This document shows positions 45,330-54,653 of a stretch of DNA of 64,000 nt, in pieces; positions within the stretch are counted from its first letter, which is position 1; each line of letters starts with the position of its first letter. The notes under the pieces are model-generated. The model searched no databases and was not told the DNA's origin. It worked only from the letters and a program-made list of their open reading frames with translations. The position numbers were made by a program, and so were the translations under genes. The stretch is taken from NCBI RefSeq assembly GCF_030160275.1, contig NZ_BSOA01000018.1, positions 124,001 through 188,000 of the forward strand, written 5' to 3'. Source of the DNA: Dyella flagellata. GTDB lineage: Bacteria > Pseudomonadota > Gammaproteobacteria > Xanthomonadales > Rhodanobacteraceae.

Positions 45330-45608
45330 CTATCTGGCAGGATCGACCACGATGCGGCCGAGCTTGCCGATTTCATGGCCCTTTTTGTCGAGCCCGACCA
45401 AGTCCACTTGGCTACCGGTGGGGCAGTCATTGGGGATGGTTGCTTCGAGCTTGTTGTTGCTTACGGCCTGAACCATGGTGGTTTGGTGGTAGTTGCTGTT
45501 GCTCAGTCGGAAATCGATCTCGCGGATGGTGTTGATGTCTTCACCTGTAAGCGTGATCTTCCCACCTGGCTTAGCGTGACTTGGATTAACCGTAGCGTTG
45601 GTTGCCAT
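45330..45608 (-). CDS. Small IPT/TIG-like beta-sandwich protein, no signal peptide
   Basis: This 92-residue protein, VNPSHAKPGGKITLTGEDIN, then SNNKLEATIPNDCPTGSQVD and LVGLDKKGHEIGKL, follows the pattern of IPT/TIG domains (P-x-x-G...L.G..f....V....I...P). Such folds usually sit in secreted or DNA-binding proteins, but this one has no signal peptide and no other domain. ATG 45608 has GGAG 7 bp upstream. It is a single gene between convergent and same-strand neighbours. The function is unknown. Confidence 0.68.
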   Translation of the reverse strand: MATNATVNPSHAKPGGKITLTGEDINTIREIDFRLSNSNYHQTTMVQAVSNNKLEATIPNDCPTGSQVDLVGLDKKGHEIGKLGRIVVDPAR

Positions 45609-45679
45609 AGTTTTCTCCTCGAGATGGACGCTGGGCGGAAGCGCCAAGCACGCGAGCAAATACCATGGCGTTTATAAAA

Positions 45680-45705
45680 CATGCGTCAACAGCTGGTGAC
45701 GCATG
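45680..45705. terminator. 26-bp near-perfect palindrome after hpnN
   Basis: CATGCGTCA...TGACGCATG encloses CCAGCTGT on the minus strand; 24 of 26 bases are self-complementary. Read from hpnN it is a 9-bp stem followed by TTTTATAA, fitting a weak intrinsic terminator. It also lies about 70 bp before the IPT-like gene start and may instead be that gene's operator. Confidence 0.5.
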
Positions 45706-45739
45706 AGTTTTGCGCAGGAATTGATTTCAAAAGTGCGAG

Positions 45740-48340
45740 CTAATGCCCTTTTCCGCTGATCTGTTGAGGCGGCTTGATCGCATAAAGCAAGGCGGGCAGG
45801 AAGATGAACGTTGCCAGCAACACCGCCACCAGGCTGACCAGCAGCATGCGACCCATGCTGGCCATGCCCAAGTCATGCGACAACGCCAGTGAGCCGAACG
45901 CGGTGCCGGTGGTGAGTGCGGAGAACAGCACCGCGCGAGCGGAGGCGGAGCTCACAAAGCGGCGCATGCCTGCGCGCCAGTTCATCACGAAGTACACATT
46001 GAACGACACACCCACACCCAACAGCAGCGGTAGGGCGATGATGTTGGCGTAATTGATCGCCATGCCCAATGCCCGTGCGAGCAGCGCCGTGAGCAGCGCG
46101 GACATGGCCAGCGTGAGCAGCACGATGCTGGCGTCCTTCACGCGACGGATCACCAGCATCAAGACAACGGCAATGGCGATGATCGCCAAGGTCGCGGCCT
46201 GCTTGAACGCTTCCATGATGGTATCGGCCGAAGCAATGGTGGTCACGGCGGGGCCGCCTGCTTCGGGTGCGATGCGCTGCACAGCTTCCACGAACTTGCG
46301 CAGGCCGGCCGTGTCCTGTTCGTTCACGGTGGGCGATACCTGGATGCGCACCTGGCCGTTTGGGCTCACCCAGTCACGCTTGATCGTCTCCGGTAGCGAT
46401 TGAAGCGTGACGCTCTGGGCGTTCAAGGCATCGCGCAAGCTGTCCAGTTGCTTGGGCAGGAAGCGGCTCACCGCTGCATTCATCGCCATCAGCCGGTCGT
46501 CCGGCGCCTTGGCGAGCTTTTGCAGCGCAGCCTCGATGCTGTGCAGCGGCGAATCGGCCGTCATTTCCGGCTTGGCGTCGTTGATGGCGTCCAGCGTGTC
46601 GCTGATGGCCGAGCGCAAGGCCTGCGGTGTCACCTGCGGCGCCGAAGGGTCGACATCCAGCGACGGCAACATCAACACTTGCGCCTGGTTGAGCTGATCG
46701 AGCGATGCCTGTTGATCGGCCGGCACGAAGGTGGCTGCGGAAATGACGCTGGACACTTCCGGTAGCTTTGACAACTTGTCCGACAGCGTGCGGGCGTCGT
46801 CCAGCTTGGGCACCATGATGTTGATATTGAACGGATTGGTGACCGGATTGTCAGCCAGGCTGCGCAGCGTGCGCATCGGTTCGGAATTGGGGTCCTGCGT
46901 GTTGAGCGGATTGGCGTCGAACGGCATGCGCACACCCGCCACCACTCCGGCTATGCCGAGCAGCGCGAACACGATCAGTACCGGTTTGTAGTGGCAATGC
47001 AGGACCGAATCCAGCTTCGGGCCGAACGGCAGCGACAATTCCTTGCTCTGGCGCGTGGGCTTCATCAGGATCAGCAAGGCGGGCAGCAGCGTAAGCGTGC
47101 ACACCAGCGCGATACCCATGCCCACGCCAGCGATGGTGCCCAGTTCCGCCACGCCGACGAAGCTGGTCGGTGAGAACGCGAGGAACCCGCATGCGGTGGC
47201 AGCCGCGGCCACGGCGATCTGGCTGCCGGATACGCGTGCGCCTTCGGCCAGAGCGGTGTTGATGTCGTCATGCAGCATGCGTTGCTCGCGCAGGCGCACC
47301 GCGAACTGGATGCAAAAATCCACCGCGAGCCCCACGAACAGTACCGCGAACGCCACCGAGATCACGTTCAAGGTGCCCACGGCCAGCGCGGCGAAGCCGG
47401 TGGTCAAGGCAAAGCCGACCAGCAGCGTAAGCAGGATCGGAATGATGCGGCGGAACGAATGCATCGCCAGGTATAGCCACAACGCGAGCAGGAACAGGCT
47501 GACCAAGGTGCTGGCGACGATGCCCTTGGTAAGTGCGCCGAATTGCACGTCGGCCAGGGCGACGGAACCAGTGTAGTCGACACGCACGCGGCCGGCTTTC
47601 ACGTCCGGTAGGTCGGCGGCTACGCGTTCCAGGGCTTGCGTTGCGGCGAGGCCGGGCTGCAGCGAGCCGTCTTCGAGTACCGGATGGGTCAGCACGAAAC
47701 GCACGTTCTGTGGCTGCTGCGTCACGTCCGAACCGAGCAGACTCTGCCAAGAAAGTGGTGTGGGGTGGCCGTCGGCTGCGTTGTTCAGTACCTGGGTCAG
47801 CTGGTCCAGGGCCGGCTTATATGGCGAAAGATCGGCATGCTGGATGCGCACGCCCGCCGCCATCAACGACACGCCGTTCAACAGGCCGCGCGCCGAAGGA
47901 TCGGCGGCGAGCGGGCCCAGCAGCGGTTGTGCGTTCATCAGCGAGCTGAGCATTTTGCCCAGGTCGTTCGGATCCAGCAGCAACAGGCCTTCCTGGCGGA
48001 AGAACGGATCGGCATCGGGCCGATTCACGTCGATGAAGTGTTTTTTGTCCGCCGCCAGCGCCTTGGCCAGCGCCGCGGCGGTTTCGTCGGATTCTTCCGG
48101 CGTTACACCGCGCACCACGACGGCCAACACATTGTTGAACTGGGGAAACTCGCGGTCGAAGGCCGTCGCGTGTTGGCGCCATGGCAGCGTGCTGGCGAAC
48201 AGGTTGTCGGTGTTGGTGTCGACGCTCAAGCGTTCGGCCGCGACCCAGATGCCCAGCCCGGCGAGAGCGAAGAAAGCAAGCACCACGGCCAAAGCGTAGC
48301 GTCGGCAGAATTGAACCAATCGGACGATGAACTCGGTCAC
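45740..48340 (-). CDS. hpnN: HpnN-type MMPL/RND transporter for hopanoids
   Basis: This 866-residue inner-membrane protein has the RND/MMPL layout: TM1 near the N-terminus, a large exported loop (about 40-270), five further segments (about 275-430), a second TM and loop (about 455-705), and five C-terminal segments. The sterol-sensing-like stretch VGLAVDFCIQFAVRLREQRM and the PEESDETAAALAKAL loop match HpnN, which moves hopanoids to the outer membrane. GTG 48340 is the start. It lies 204 bp after dxs on the same strand, a sensible partnership, since dxs feeds isoprenoid synthesis. Other hopanoid genes are outside the window. Confidence 0.85.
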   Translation of the reverse strand: MTEFIVRLVQFCRRYALAVVLAFFALAGLGIWVAAERLSVDTNTDNLFASTLPWRQHATAFDREFPQFNNVLAVVVRGVTPEESDETAAALAKALAADKKHFIDVNRPDADPFFRQEGLLLLDPNDLGKMLSSLMNAQPLLGPLAADPSARGLLNGVSLMAAGVRIQHADLSPYKPALDQLTQVLNNAADGHPTPLSWQSLLGSDVTQQPQNVRFVLTHPVLEDGSLQPGLAATQALERVAADLPDVKAGRVRVDYTGSVALADVQFGALTKGIVASTLVSLFLLALWLYLAMHSFRRIIPILLTLLVGFALTTGFAALAVGTLNVISVAFAVLFVGLAVDFCIQFAVRLREQRMLHDDINTALAEGARVSGSQIAVAAAATACGFLAFSPTSFVGVAELGTIAGVGMGIALVCTLTLLPALLILMKPTRQSKELSLPFGPKLDSVLHCHYKPVLIVFALLGIAGVVAGVRMPFDANPLNTQDPNSEPMRTLRSLADNPVTNPFNINIMVPKLDDARTLSDKLSKLPEVSSVISAATFVPADQQASLDQLNQAQVLMLPSLDVDPSAPQVTPQALRSAISDTLDAINDAKPEMTADSPLHSIEAALQKLAKAPDDRLMAMNAAVSRFLPKQLDSLRDALNAQSVTLQSLPETIKRDWVSPNGQVRIQVSPTVNEQDTAGLRKFVEAVQRIAPEAGGPAVTTIASADTIMEAFKQAATLAIIAIAVVLMLVIRRVKDASIVLLTLAMSALLTALLARALGMAINYANIIALPLLLGVGVSFNVYFVMNWRAGMRRFVSSASARAVLFSALTTGTAFGSLALSHDLGMASMGRMLLVSLVAVLLATFIFLPALLYAIKPPQQISGKGH

Positions 48341-48470
48341 GGGCTCAGCCGCTCCTCAAGTCTGTATGAAAAACGTTAAGGATAGTGCATAACGCGCAGC
48401 TTTCCCTTAGGCGTAGCTAACTCCCCCTTTGTTTGAGGGCAAAGGGCGCGCGGGGCAAGCCGGTTTGCCT

Positions 48471-48544
48471 TGTAGGCTGGGATGTAATCCCAGCCTCCGG
48501 GGAGGGGGCTGCACGGGAAAACAGCTGGGACTGCCATCCCTAGC
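48471..48544. repeat. REPIN copy 4
   Basis: TGTAGGCTGGGATGTAATCC (48471 on) and the inverted CAGCTGGGACTGCCATCCCT (48522-48541) flank a G-rich spacer. They are REP family arms in the gap between dxs and hpnN; the right arm reaches the dxs stop. Confidence 0.7.
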
Positions 48545-50335
48545 TCAGGCGTTAGCCAAGTTCAATGCCACGGCTTCGGGAAAACGCGCCCGGATGGCCC
48601 GGCCGATACCCGCTAAATCCAGCCCGGCCTCACTCAAGACCTCTTCGCGGCTGCCGTGCTCAAGGTAGGCGTCCGGCAGGCCCAGATGCAGGATCGGCAG
48701 GGTTATGCCCTGTGCCGCCAGGCATTCGGCGACGCCCGAGCCGGCACCACCGGCCGTGGCATTGTCTTCAACGGTTACAAAGGCGTCGTGGCTGCGCGCC
48801 AACTCCAGCAGCAGCGCCACATCCAGCGGTTTCACGAAGCGCATGTTGACCAGGGTGGCGTCGATTTCCTCGGCGATCCCGCTGGCGGCGGCAAGCATGG
48901 CGCCGAAGCTGAGGATCGCCAGCCGACGACCGCGGCGGCGCATTTCCGCCTTGCCGATGGGCAGCGCATCCAGCGCCTTGCGCACCACCGCGCCCGGGCC
49001 ACCCCCGCGCGGGTAGCGGATCGCCGCCGGGCCGGCATGGCGAAAGCCGGTGGTGAGCATGGCGCGGCATTCGTCCTCATCAGCGGGCGCCATGATCAGC
49101 ATGTTCGGCAGGCAGCGCAGGAAGCTCAGGTCGAAGCTGCCCGCGTGGGTGGCGCCGTCAGGCCCCACCACGCCCGCGCGGTCGATGGCGAAGGTCACGT
49201 CCAGGTTTTGCAGCGCCACGTCGTGGATGGCCTGGTCGTAAGCACGCTGCAGGAAGGTGGAATAGATCGCCACCACCGGCTTGGCGCCTTCGCAGGCCAT
49301 GCCGGCGGCGAGCGTTACCGCGTGCTGTTCGGCGATCGCGACGTCGATGTAGCGATCCGGATAGGCCTGGGAAAATCGCACCAGCCCGGAGCCTTCGCGC
49401 ATGGCGGGGGTGATGCCGAACAGGCGCTCGTCCGCCGCAGCCATGTCACACAGCCAGTCGCTGAAGACGTCGCTGTAGGTGGGTTTGCCGGGACCGGCTT
49501 TCTTCACCACGCCGGCGATCGGGTCGAACGGGCTCACCGCGTGGTATTCGATCTGGGCCTGTTCCGCCGGAGCGTAGCCCTTGCCCTTGGTAGTGATCAC
49601 ATGCAAGAGCTGCGGACCCTTGGCGTCTTTGAGCGTGCGCAGCACCTCCAGCAGCTTGGGGACGTCGTGCCCATCGATCGGGCCGGTATAGCGAAAGCCC
49701 AGTTCCTCGAACATCGTGCTGGGCACGGCTACGCTGTCGTCGCGCTTTTCCAGGCGTTTGGCGAGGCCGCCCACGTTCTCACTGATCGACATGCCGTTAT
49801 CGTTGAGCACCACCAGCAAGTTCGCGCTGAGGTCGCCGGCATGGTCAAGCGCCTCGAACGCCATGCCGGCTGTCATGGCGCCATCCCCGATCACGGCCAC
49901 GAACTTGTGCGTTTCGCCCTTTTGCTGCGCGGCGATCGCCATTCCGAGGGCTGCCGAAATCGACGTGGAGGAATGGCCCACGCCGAAGGTGTCGTACTCG
50001 CTTTCGGCGCGGTGGGGGAACGGTGCCAGGCCGCCCTTTTTCTTGATGGTGGTGATGCGGTCGCGGCGGCCGGTGAGGATCTTGTGCGGGTAGCACTGGT
50101 GGCCAACGTCCCAGATCAGCCGGTCGTGCGGAGTGTCGAAGACATGATGCAGCGCCACTGTCAGCTCCACCACGCCCAGGCCGGCGCCAAAATGGCCGCC
50201 GGAGCTGGCCACTGCTTCGATCAGGTAGCGCCGCAGCTCGTCTGCGACGGCCGGGAGCTGGTCATCGGGGAGGCAGCGCAGGTCGGCGGGCGAGTTGATC
50301 GCGGCAAGGTGCGGGTAACGGGACAGATCAATCAT
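48545..50335 (-). CDS. dxs: 1-deoxy-D-xylulose-5-phosphate synthase, short-loop form
   Basis: This 596-residue thiamine-diphosphate enzyme makes DXP from pyruvate and glyceraldehyde 3-phosphate, the first MEP-pathway step. Landmarks are [55 protein letters not shown], and the catalytic Glu in [15 protein letters not shown]. Between [13 protein letters not shown] and [16 protein letters not shown] it is about 34 residues shorter than E. coli Dxs: the mobile loop that covers the active site is almost absent. The frame is continuous. It is probably co-transcribed with hpnN. Confidence 0.95.
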   Translation of the reverse strand: MIDLSRYPHLAAINSPADLRCLPDDQLPAVADELRRYLIEAVASSGGHFGAGLGVVELTVALHHVFDTPHDRLIWDVGHQCYPHKILTGRRDRITTIKKKGGLAPFPHRAESEYDTFGVGHSSTSISAALGMAIAAQQKGETHKFVAVIGDGAMTAGMAFEALDHAGDLSANLLVVLNDNGMSISENVGGLAKRLEKRDDSVAVPSTMFEELGFRYTGPIDGHDVPKLLEVLRTLKDAKGPQLLHVITTKGKGYAPAEQAQIEYHAVSPFDPIAGVVKKAGPGKPTYSDVFSDWLCDMAAADERLFGITPAMREGSGLVRFSQAYPDRYIDVAIAEQHAVTLAAGMACEGAKPVVAIYSTFLQRAYDQAIHDVALQNLDVTFAIDRAGVVGPDGATHAGSFDLSFLRCLPNMLIMAPADEDECRAMLTTGFRHAGPAAIRYPRGGGPGAVVRKALDALPIGKAEMRRRGRRLAILSFGAMLAAASGIAEEIDATLVNMRFVKPLDVALLLELARSHDAFVTVEDNATAGGAGSGVAECLAAQGITLPILHLGLPDAYLEHGSREEVLSEAGLDLAGIGRAIRARFPEAVALNLANA

Positions 50336-50395
50336 GGGCGTATTGTGCCCCGTTTTTCTCCCTCTCCCCTTTTGGGAAGAGGGGATTGGCGCGCG

Positions 50396-50995
50396 CTACA
50401 TCAGCGCTTCGCGCCGATGCCGCGGTAGATGGCTCACCAGGAACTCCATCTGGTCCGCCAGGATATTGCGGTTGGAGAGGATCAGGTGCTCCACCCAGCT
50501 CGGCCGGTACGGCACGGCCAGCAGCGGCATGTTCGCTTCTTGCGGGGTGCGGTTGCCTTTCTTCAGATTGCAGGCCAGGCAGGCGCTGACCACGTTTTCC
50601 CATTCGTCGCGGCCGCGCTTGGAGATCGGCAGCACGTGATCGCGGGTCAGCTCGCTGCGGATGAAGCGCACGCCGCAATACAGGCACAGGTAGCGGTCGC
50701 GGCTGAATAGCGCGATGTTGGTGAGCGCGGGAGCGGGGTCGATAGCGTGGTCGCGGCAATGCCCCCGGCTGGCGACGATGGGATGCAGTTCGATCCGGCT
50801 CTGTACGCCCAGATCACGGTTGTGGCCACCGTGTACGGTGAGGCAGGGGTCACCGAGAGTCCACGCCACGGCGTCGCGGACATAAAGGCACACTGCGTCC
50901 TGCCAGCTGATCCAGTCCAGAATCCGGCCCGCGGCATCCAGTGACAGCACCCGGGTCGAGTTCAGGTCGGCCCTATGTGGCACTTCCATAAGCAT
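50396..50995 (-). CDS. HNH endonuclease family protein
   Basis: This 199-residue protein has a zinc-finger-like HNH motif in the second half: CLYCGVRF, then LTRDHVLPISKRGRDEWENV and SACLACNLKKGNRTP, with the metal Cys pairs, HNH His and Asn. The N-terminal half is of a conserved type seen in stand-alone HNH proteins of Xanthomonadales. There is no methylase or phage partner nearby. ATG 50995 was chosen; ATG 50989 is possible. It starts about 255 bp from the divergent sapC-like gene. Its cellular role is not known. Confidence 0.85.
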   Translation of the reverse strand: MLMEVPHRADLNSTRVLSLDAAGRILDWISWQDAVCLYVRDAVAWTLGDPCLTVHGGHNRDLGVQSRIELHPIVASRGHCRDHAIDPAPALTNIALFSRDRYLCLYCGVRFIRSELTRDHVLPISKRGRDEWENVVSACLACNLKKGNRTPQEANMPLLAVPYRPSWVEHLILSNRNILADQMEFLVSHLPRHRREALM

Positions 50996-51251
50996 GCGTT
51001 TCGTCCTTCACTTATAGCGAAAGAGCGTCGTCATCTATGCAATGGCGCTCGGTTTTTCCGCAGCATAGACCAAATTGATTGCAAATCGCATGCAATCCCC
51101 GGCGGGGACTGGCGAAATGCCCGCCATATGGCTAACTCGCCCCGGAAATCCCACGCTGATATAGTGGCTGTTCATCTGTAGACCCGACGCCGGGCTTGGG
51201 AGGGGGAGCCGTGGGTGGCGACCCCGGCTCGGTGGGGCAGAGGTAAGTAAC

Positions 51252-52013
51252 GTGGCTGAAGTACTTTTCTACGAGCGCCCAGTGCCGCTCAACCGCACCG
51301 TACACAAGGATCTGCGCATCAAGGGGCTGCAAAACCTCAAGTTCGCGCACAGCGTGCACTCCGTGCCGTTGACTTGCGCGGAATTCCCCGTCACCGCTCG
51401 CGACATCCCGATCCTGTTCGCAGGTCCCGACGAAGTCGCCGCCGGCCCGATGGCCCTGCTGGGCCTGCGCCAGAACGAGAACCTGTTCCTCGACGGCGAG
51501 GGCCAGTGGGCGACGGGCGTGTACATTCCGGCCTTCGTGCGCCGCTATCCGTTCGTGCTGGCCGAGAAGCCGCCGGGTGCGGAAGGCGATGACTTCACCG
51601 TGTTCCTCGACGAAGCCTATGAAGGCTTCAACAACACCGAAGGCGAGCGCCTGTTCGCGGAAGACGGCACCGAGACCGACATCCTGAAGAACGCCGTGAG
51701 CTTCCTCGGCGAATTCCAGCAGCATGTCGCGCGCACCAAGCAATTCATGGAAGACCTGCGCAAGCACGACCTGCTCGAGCCGCGCAATATTCGCCTGGAG
51801 CGCAGCGGCAATGTGATCAACCTCAATGGCCTGTACGTGATCAGCGAGGAAAAGCTGCGCAAGCTGGATGCGGAAACCACCCATCGTTTCCTCACCGATG
51901 GCACGCTGGGCTGGATCTACGCTCACCTCCTGTCGCTGATGAACATCGATCGCGTGGGCCAGCGTCTGGCGCAGCGCGAGGAAGCCGAAGGCGTCAACGC
52001 CACCAAGAACTGA
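51252..52013 (+). CDS. SapC-family protein
   Basis: This 253-residue protein matches the SapC family (FAHSVHSVPLTCAEFPVTAR, then DIPILFAG and VAAGPMALLGLRQNENLFLD). Members are cytoplasmic and are found near TonB receptors in many proteobacteria; an older link to S-layer export in Campylobacter is uncertain. The start is GTG 51252. The gene is monocistronic and ends at a strong intrinsic terminator (52041-52068). Confidence 0.88.
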   Translation: MAEVLFYERPVPLNRTVHKDLRIKGLQNLKFAHSVHSVPLTCAEFPVTARDIPILFAGPDEVAAGPMALLGLRQNENLFLDGEGQWATGVYIPAFVRRYPFVLAEKPPGAEGDDFTVFLDEAYEGFNNTEGERLFAEDGTETDILKNAVSFLGEFQQHVARTKQFMEDLRKHDLLEPRNIRLERSGNVINLNGLYVISEEKLRKLDAETTHRFLTDGTLGWIYAHLLSLMNIDRVGQRLAQREEAEGVNATKN

Positions 52014-52040
52014 TCGGCTGCGTGGTAGTGATCATGAAAA

Positions 52041-52068
52041 AAGCCACCCCTGCGGGTGGCTTTTTTTT
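52041..52068 (+). terminator. Intrinsic terminator after the SapC gene
   Basis: GCCACCC (52043-52049), a 4-base loop and GGGTGGC (52054-52060) are followed by eight T. An A run precedes it, so it could also work leftwards. Confidence 0.93.
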
Positions 52069-52118
52069 GTCCGCCCCCATCGCAGTAGAATCGCCGCATC
52101 GAAGCAAGGAGCATGGCC

Positions 52119-52466
52119 ATGAACTATCACGGCAGTTGCCATTGTGGGCGCATTGCCTTCGAGGTTGAAGGCGAGCTGACGCAGGCTATGGAGTGCAATT
52201 GCTCGCACTGCAGCCGCAAGGGATTTTTGTTGTGGTTCGTGCCGCGCGAACAGTTCAAGCTGCTTACGGCTGAAGCGGACATGTCGGTCTACACCTTCAA
52301 CAAGCATGTCATTCAGCACCACTTCTGCCCGACCTGCGGATGCGCGCCGCTGTGCCTGGGCATCGCGCCGGATGGCAAGGCGATGGCCGCCGTCAACGTG
52401 CGTTGTCTGGAAGAAGTGGACCTTGCGAACTTGAAACGCGTGCCGTTCGACGGGCGCAGTTATTGA
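52119..52466 (+). CDS. GFA-family (Mss4-like zinc fold) protein
   Basis: This 115-residue protein has zinc-binding Cys motifs CHCGRIAFEVEG, CNCSHCSRKGFLLWFV and FCPTCGCAPLCLG, the GFA/Mss4-like fold named after glutathione-dependent formaldehyde-activating enzyme. Most members do not have proven formaldehyde activity. AAGGAG 7 bp upstream favours ATG 52119 over 52113. It is a single gene after the SapC terminator and convergent with the cytochrome c gene, whose stop is adjacent. Confidence 0.9.
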   Translation: MNYHGSCHCGRIAFEVEGELTQAMECNCSHCSRKGFLLWFVPREQFKLLTAEADMSVYTFNKHVIQHHFCPTCGCAPLCLGIAPDGKAMAAVNVRCLEEVDLANLKRVPFDGRSY

Positions 52467-52919
52467 TCACGGCTGTTTTGCAGTGATCGTTTGCGGATGC
52501 ATGGCGGCTACCTCGGCAGCCGCGATGTTATTCGTGTAGTGGTTGCCGAAATGCGTCCGCACGTAATTGATCACGTCCGCGATCTGGGCGTCGGTGAGCG
52601 TCGCATCTTCGAAGAAATTCCCCGGGTCCGAATGCCGCATCACGAACGAGGGCATATCGTGCCGGCCGAACAGGATCACCGCCGCCATGTATTGCGGCGA
52701 TGCGAGTTTCGGATTGCCCGTCAGCGCGGGGTAGGTTCCCGCACCCGTGGCGCCCTTGGCGTCCGGCATATGGCAGCCCTGGCAAATGGCGTGGAAGACG
52801 GCTTCCCCCTTTGCGTTCGCCAGCGAAGCGTAGGTATACAGCGGCTTGTCGGCAGACTGAGCGACGGCGGCACCCGTGCACGCAAGAAACAATGCAAGCA
52901 TGGAAAGCAGTTGCTTCAT
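52467..52919 (-). CDS. Periplasmic class I cytochrome c
   Basis: This 150-residue protein has a signal peptide (MLALFLACTGAAVAQS), the haem motif CQGCH (AICQGCHMPDAKGA) and an axial Met region (ILFGRHDMPSF). Cytochrome c of this size carries one haem. Its ATG overlaps the stop of the flavin amine oxidase gene by 4 bp (ATGA), so the two are co-translated. It is the likely electron acceptor for that oxidase. Confidence 0.92.
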   Translation of the reverse strand: MKQLLSMLALFLACTGAAVAQSADKPLYTYASLANAKGEAVFHAICQGCHMPDAKGATGAGTYPALTGNPKLASPQYMAAVILFGRHDMPSFVMRHSDPGNFFEDATLTDAQIADVINYVRTHFGNHYTNNIAAAEVAAMHPQTITAKQP

Positions 52920-54523
52920 GCGGCGCCTCCCGCAACAACGCGCTGATGAATACGGGTGATGAGGTCCAGCGCCGAAGTCACGGCGCCCTCCTGCCAGGCC
53001 GGCAGATAGGAGGCGTGCTCGCCGGCCAAGGCGATGCGCCCATCGATCTGGCACAGGTTTTCGTAGTGCTTGGCGCGCAATTCGTCGCTCCAGGTCGCGA
53101 AGCAGCCCAGGGTGAAAGGTGCGCGATGCCAGGCCACGGCGATGCCGTTTTCGAATTCCTGCCGGTACTGTGAATGGATCTGGCTGCCGTATTCCACCAC
53201 TCGGCGGACGCGCTCGTCGGGGTTCATCGCAGTGAACTGGTAAGCGTCCAGGCCATAGAGATAAGCGCCCAGCAACACGCCCTTGCCAGGGCGGTTCAAA
53301 TCGCAGCTCGGGTAGGCGATGGTGTTGATGGGCAGATCCGTCAGCGTAATGCCACCGTAGATGCCTTCGTCTTCTTCCCAGAAGCGGCGCTTGAATTGCA
53401 GGCCGACTTTCACCGAAGCGGCATAAGGCACCGCCCCGATCGCGTCCGCCATCGCCGTGCTCACGTTCATGGGAATCTGGGCGAGGATGGAAAGCGGGAT
53501 CGTGCAGATGCACCAGTCGGCGTGTGCCGTGTGTACGGCTCCAGGATGGCGCGCATCTTCGTAACTCACCGTAACGCCGCCTTCATCCTGCTGAATCGCA
53601 GTGACCTTGGCGTTGTAGCGAATCAATCCTTCCAACTGTCGCCCGAAGGCTTCGCCGATACGGCCCATGCCGCCGACGGGTTGGAGCAGGGTGGTCTGGA
53701 ATTCGTAGCCCTCGCCGTCGTTAAGGCCCGACCACAGGTGCGAGCGGAGCACGTCATGCAGTTGCATGGGTTGCGAATCCGTCGGTTTGGCGGACAGCCC
53801 GCCACCGGGCTCTTTGTCGTAGCCGCGCCGATTGCTGGCGCGTGCGCCGGCGACGTACGCGTAATTCTTGTCGAGCGCACCCCATCGGCGCAGCGAATCG
53901 AGCAGCAGCGCCTGGTCTTCCTTGGTGACTTGCGTATCAAGCTTGCCTTGCTGCGTCGTTTTGGAGAGTAGTTCCGCCACATGGCCGCGGTAGTCGGCAT
54001 TGATGGCGCGGAAGCGCTGCGGTTTGCCGCCAAACGCCTTGGCGCTGTGCAGATAAGCGTTGTGGTTGATTTGTACGAAGGGTTCGAGCGGGATGCGAAG
54101 TTTTTTGCAGTAATCCAGCAGGCCGCGATGGTGATAGGGAATGCGCCATGGGCCAGGATTGAGGTAGAGGCCGCGATCGAACCGACAGTGCTGGGTAAAA
54201 CCACCAAGTTCCGTGTAGGTGTCGCCGCCGCGTAGGGTCCAGTTCCGGCCGCCCGGGCGATGGTTGTACTCCAGCACCTGCACTTTGTAGCCGGCTTGGC
54301 GCAATTCGTATGCCGCCACCATGCCGGCCAGGCCCGCGCCAAGGATCAGCACGGTTGTGCCGCGCGGCGCGCCCTGCAGCACAGGCGTGCCTTGGTAGGG
54401 CGATTCGGCCGCGTGGCCTAGCCGGTTCATCGCCGCATACATGGCGGCGCCACCCGCGCTAAGCCCGATCAGACGCAACAGATCGCGACGCGTCATCGAA
54501 AGCCGGGAGTCTTCCCCTTGCAT
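52916..54523 (-). CDS. Flavin-containing amine oxidase/dehydrogenase, Tat-exported
   Basis: This 535-residue protein has a Tat signal (TRRDLLRLIGLSAGGAAM), then the FAD fold VLILGAGLAGMVAAYELRQAG and GGRNWTLRGG, and a C-terminal FAD contact (GRIALAGEHASYLPAWQEGAV). These are marks of flavin monoamine or L-amino-acid oxidases. Coupling to a cytochrome c gene suggests that it passes electrons to the cytochrome rather than to oxygen, as shown for NicA2 with CycN. The substrate is not evident. ATG 54523 has AGGGG upstream; ATG 54496 would also keep the signal. Confidence 0.88.
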   Translation of the reverse strand: MQGEDSRLSMTRRDLLRLIGLSAGGAAMYAAMNRLGHAAESPYQGTPVLQGAPRGTTVLILGAGLAGMVAAYELRQAGYKVQVLEYNHRPGGRNWTLRGGDTYTELGGFTQHCRFDRGLYLNPGPWRIPYHHRGLLDYCKKLRIPLEPFVQINHNAYLHSAKAFGGKPQRFRAINADYRGHVAELLSKTTQQGKLDTQVTKEDQALLLDSLRRWGALDKNYAYVAGARASNRRGYDKEPGGGLSAKPTDSQPMQLHDVLRSHLWSGLNDGEGYEFQTTLLQPVGGMGRIGEAFGRQLEGLIRYNAKVTAIQQDEGGVTVSYEDARHPGAVHTAHADWCICTIPLSILAQIPMNVSTAMADAIGAVPYAASVKVGLQFKRRFWEEDEGIYGGITLTDLPINTIAYPSCDLNRPGKGVLLGAYLYGLDAYQFTAMNPDERVRRVVEYGSQIHSQYRQEFENGIAVAWHRAPFTLGCFATWSDELRAKHYENLCQIDGRIALAGEHASYLPAWQEGAVTSALDLITRIHQRVVAGGAA

Positions 54524-54653
54524 GGCCCGCCCCTAGTCATCGAACTGTCAGCAGAGCGTATTCGGTGATGACCTGACAGTGACATAAGGCATATTCCTAC
54601 ATGATGGCCTTAAGTTTCCTGGTTGGCGTGCCGAAGCGATGGCGCCCCCGCGC

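Noticed and set aside
48656-50428. 590-codon open frame antisense to dxs
   Set aside because: The opposite strand encodes a complete Dxs; the antisense product has no recognisable features.
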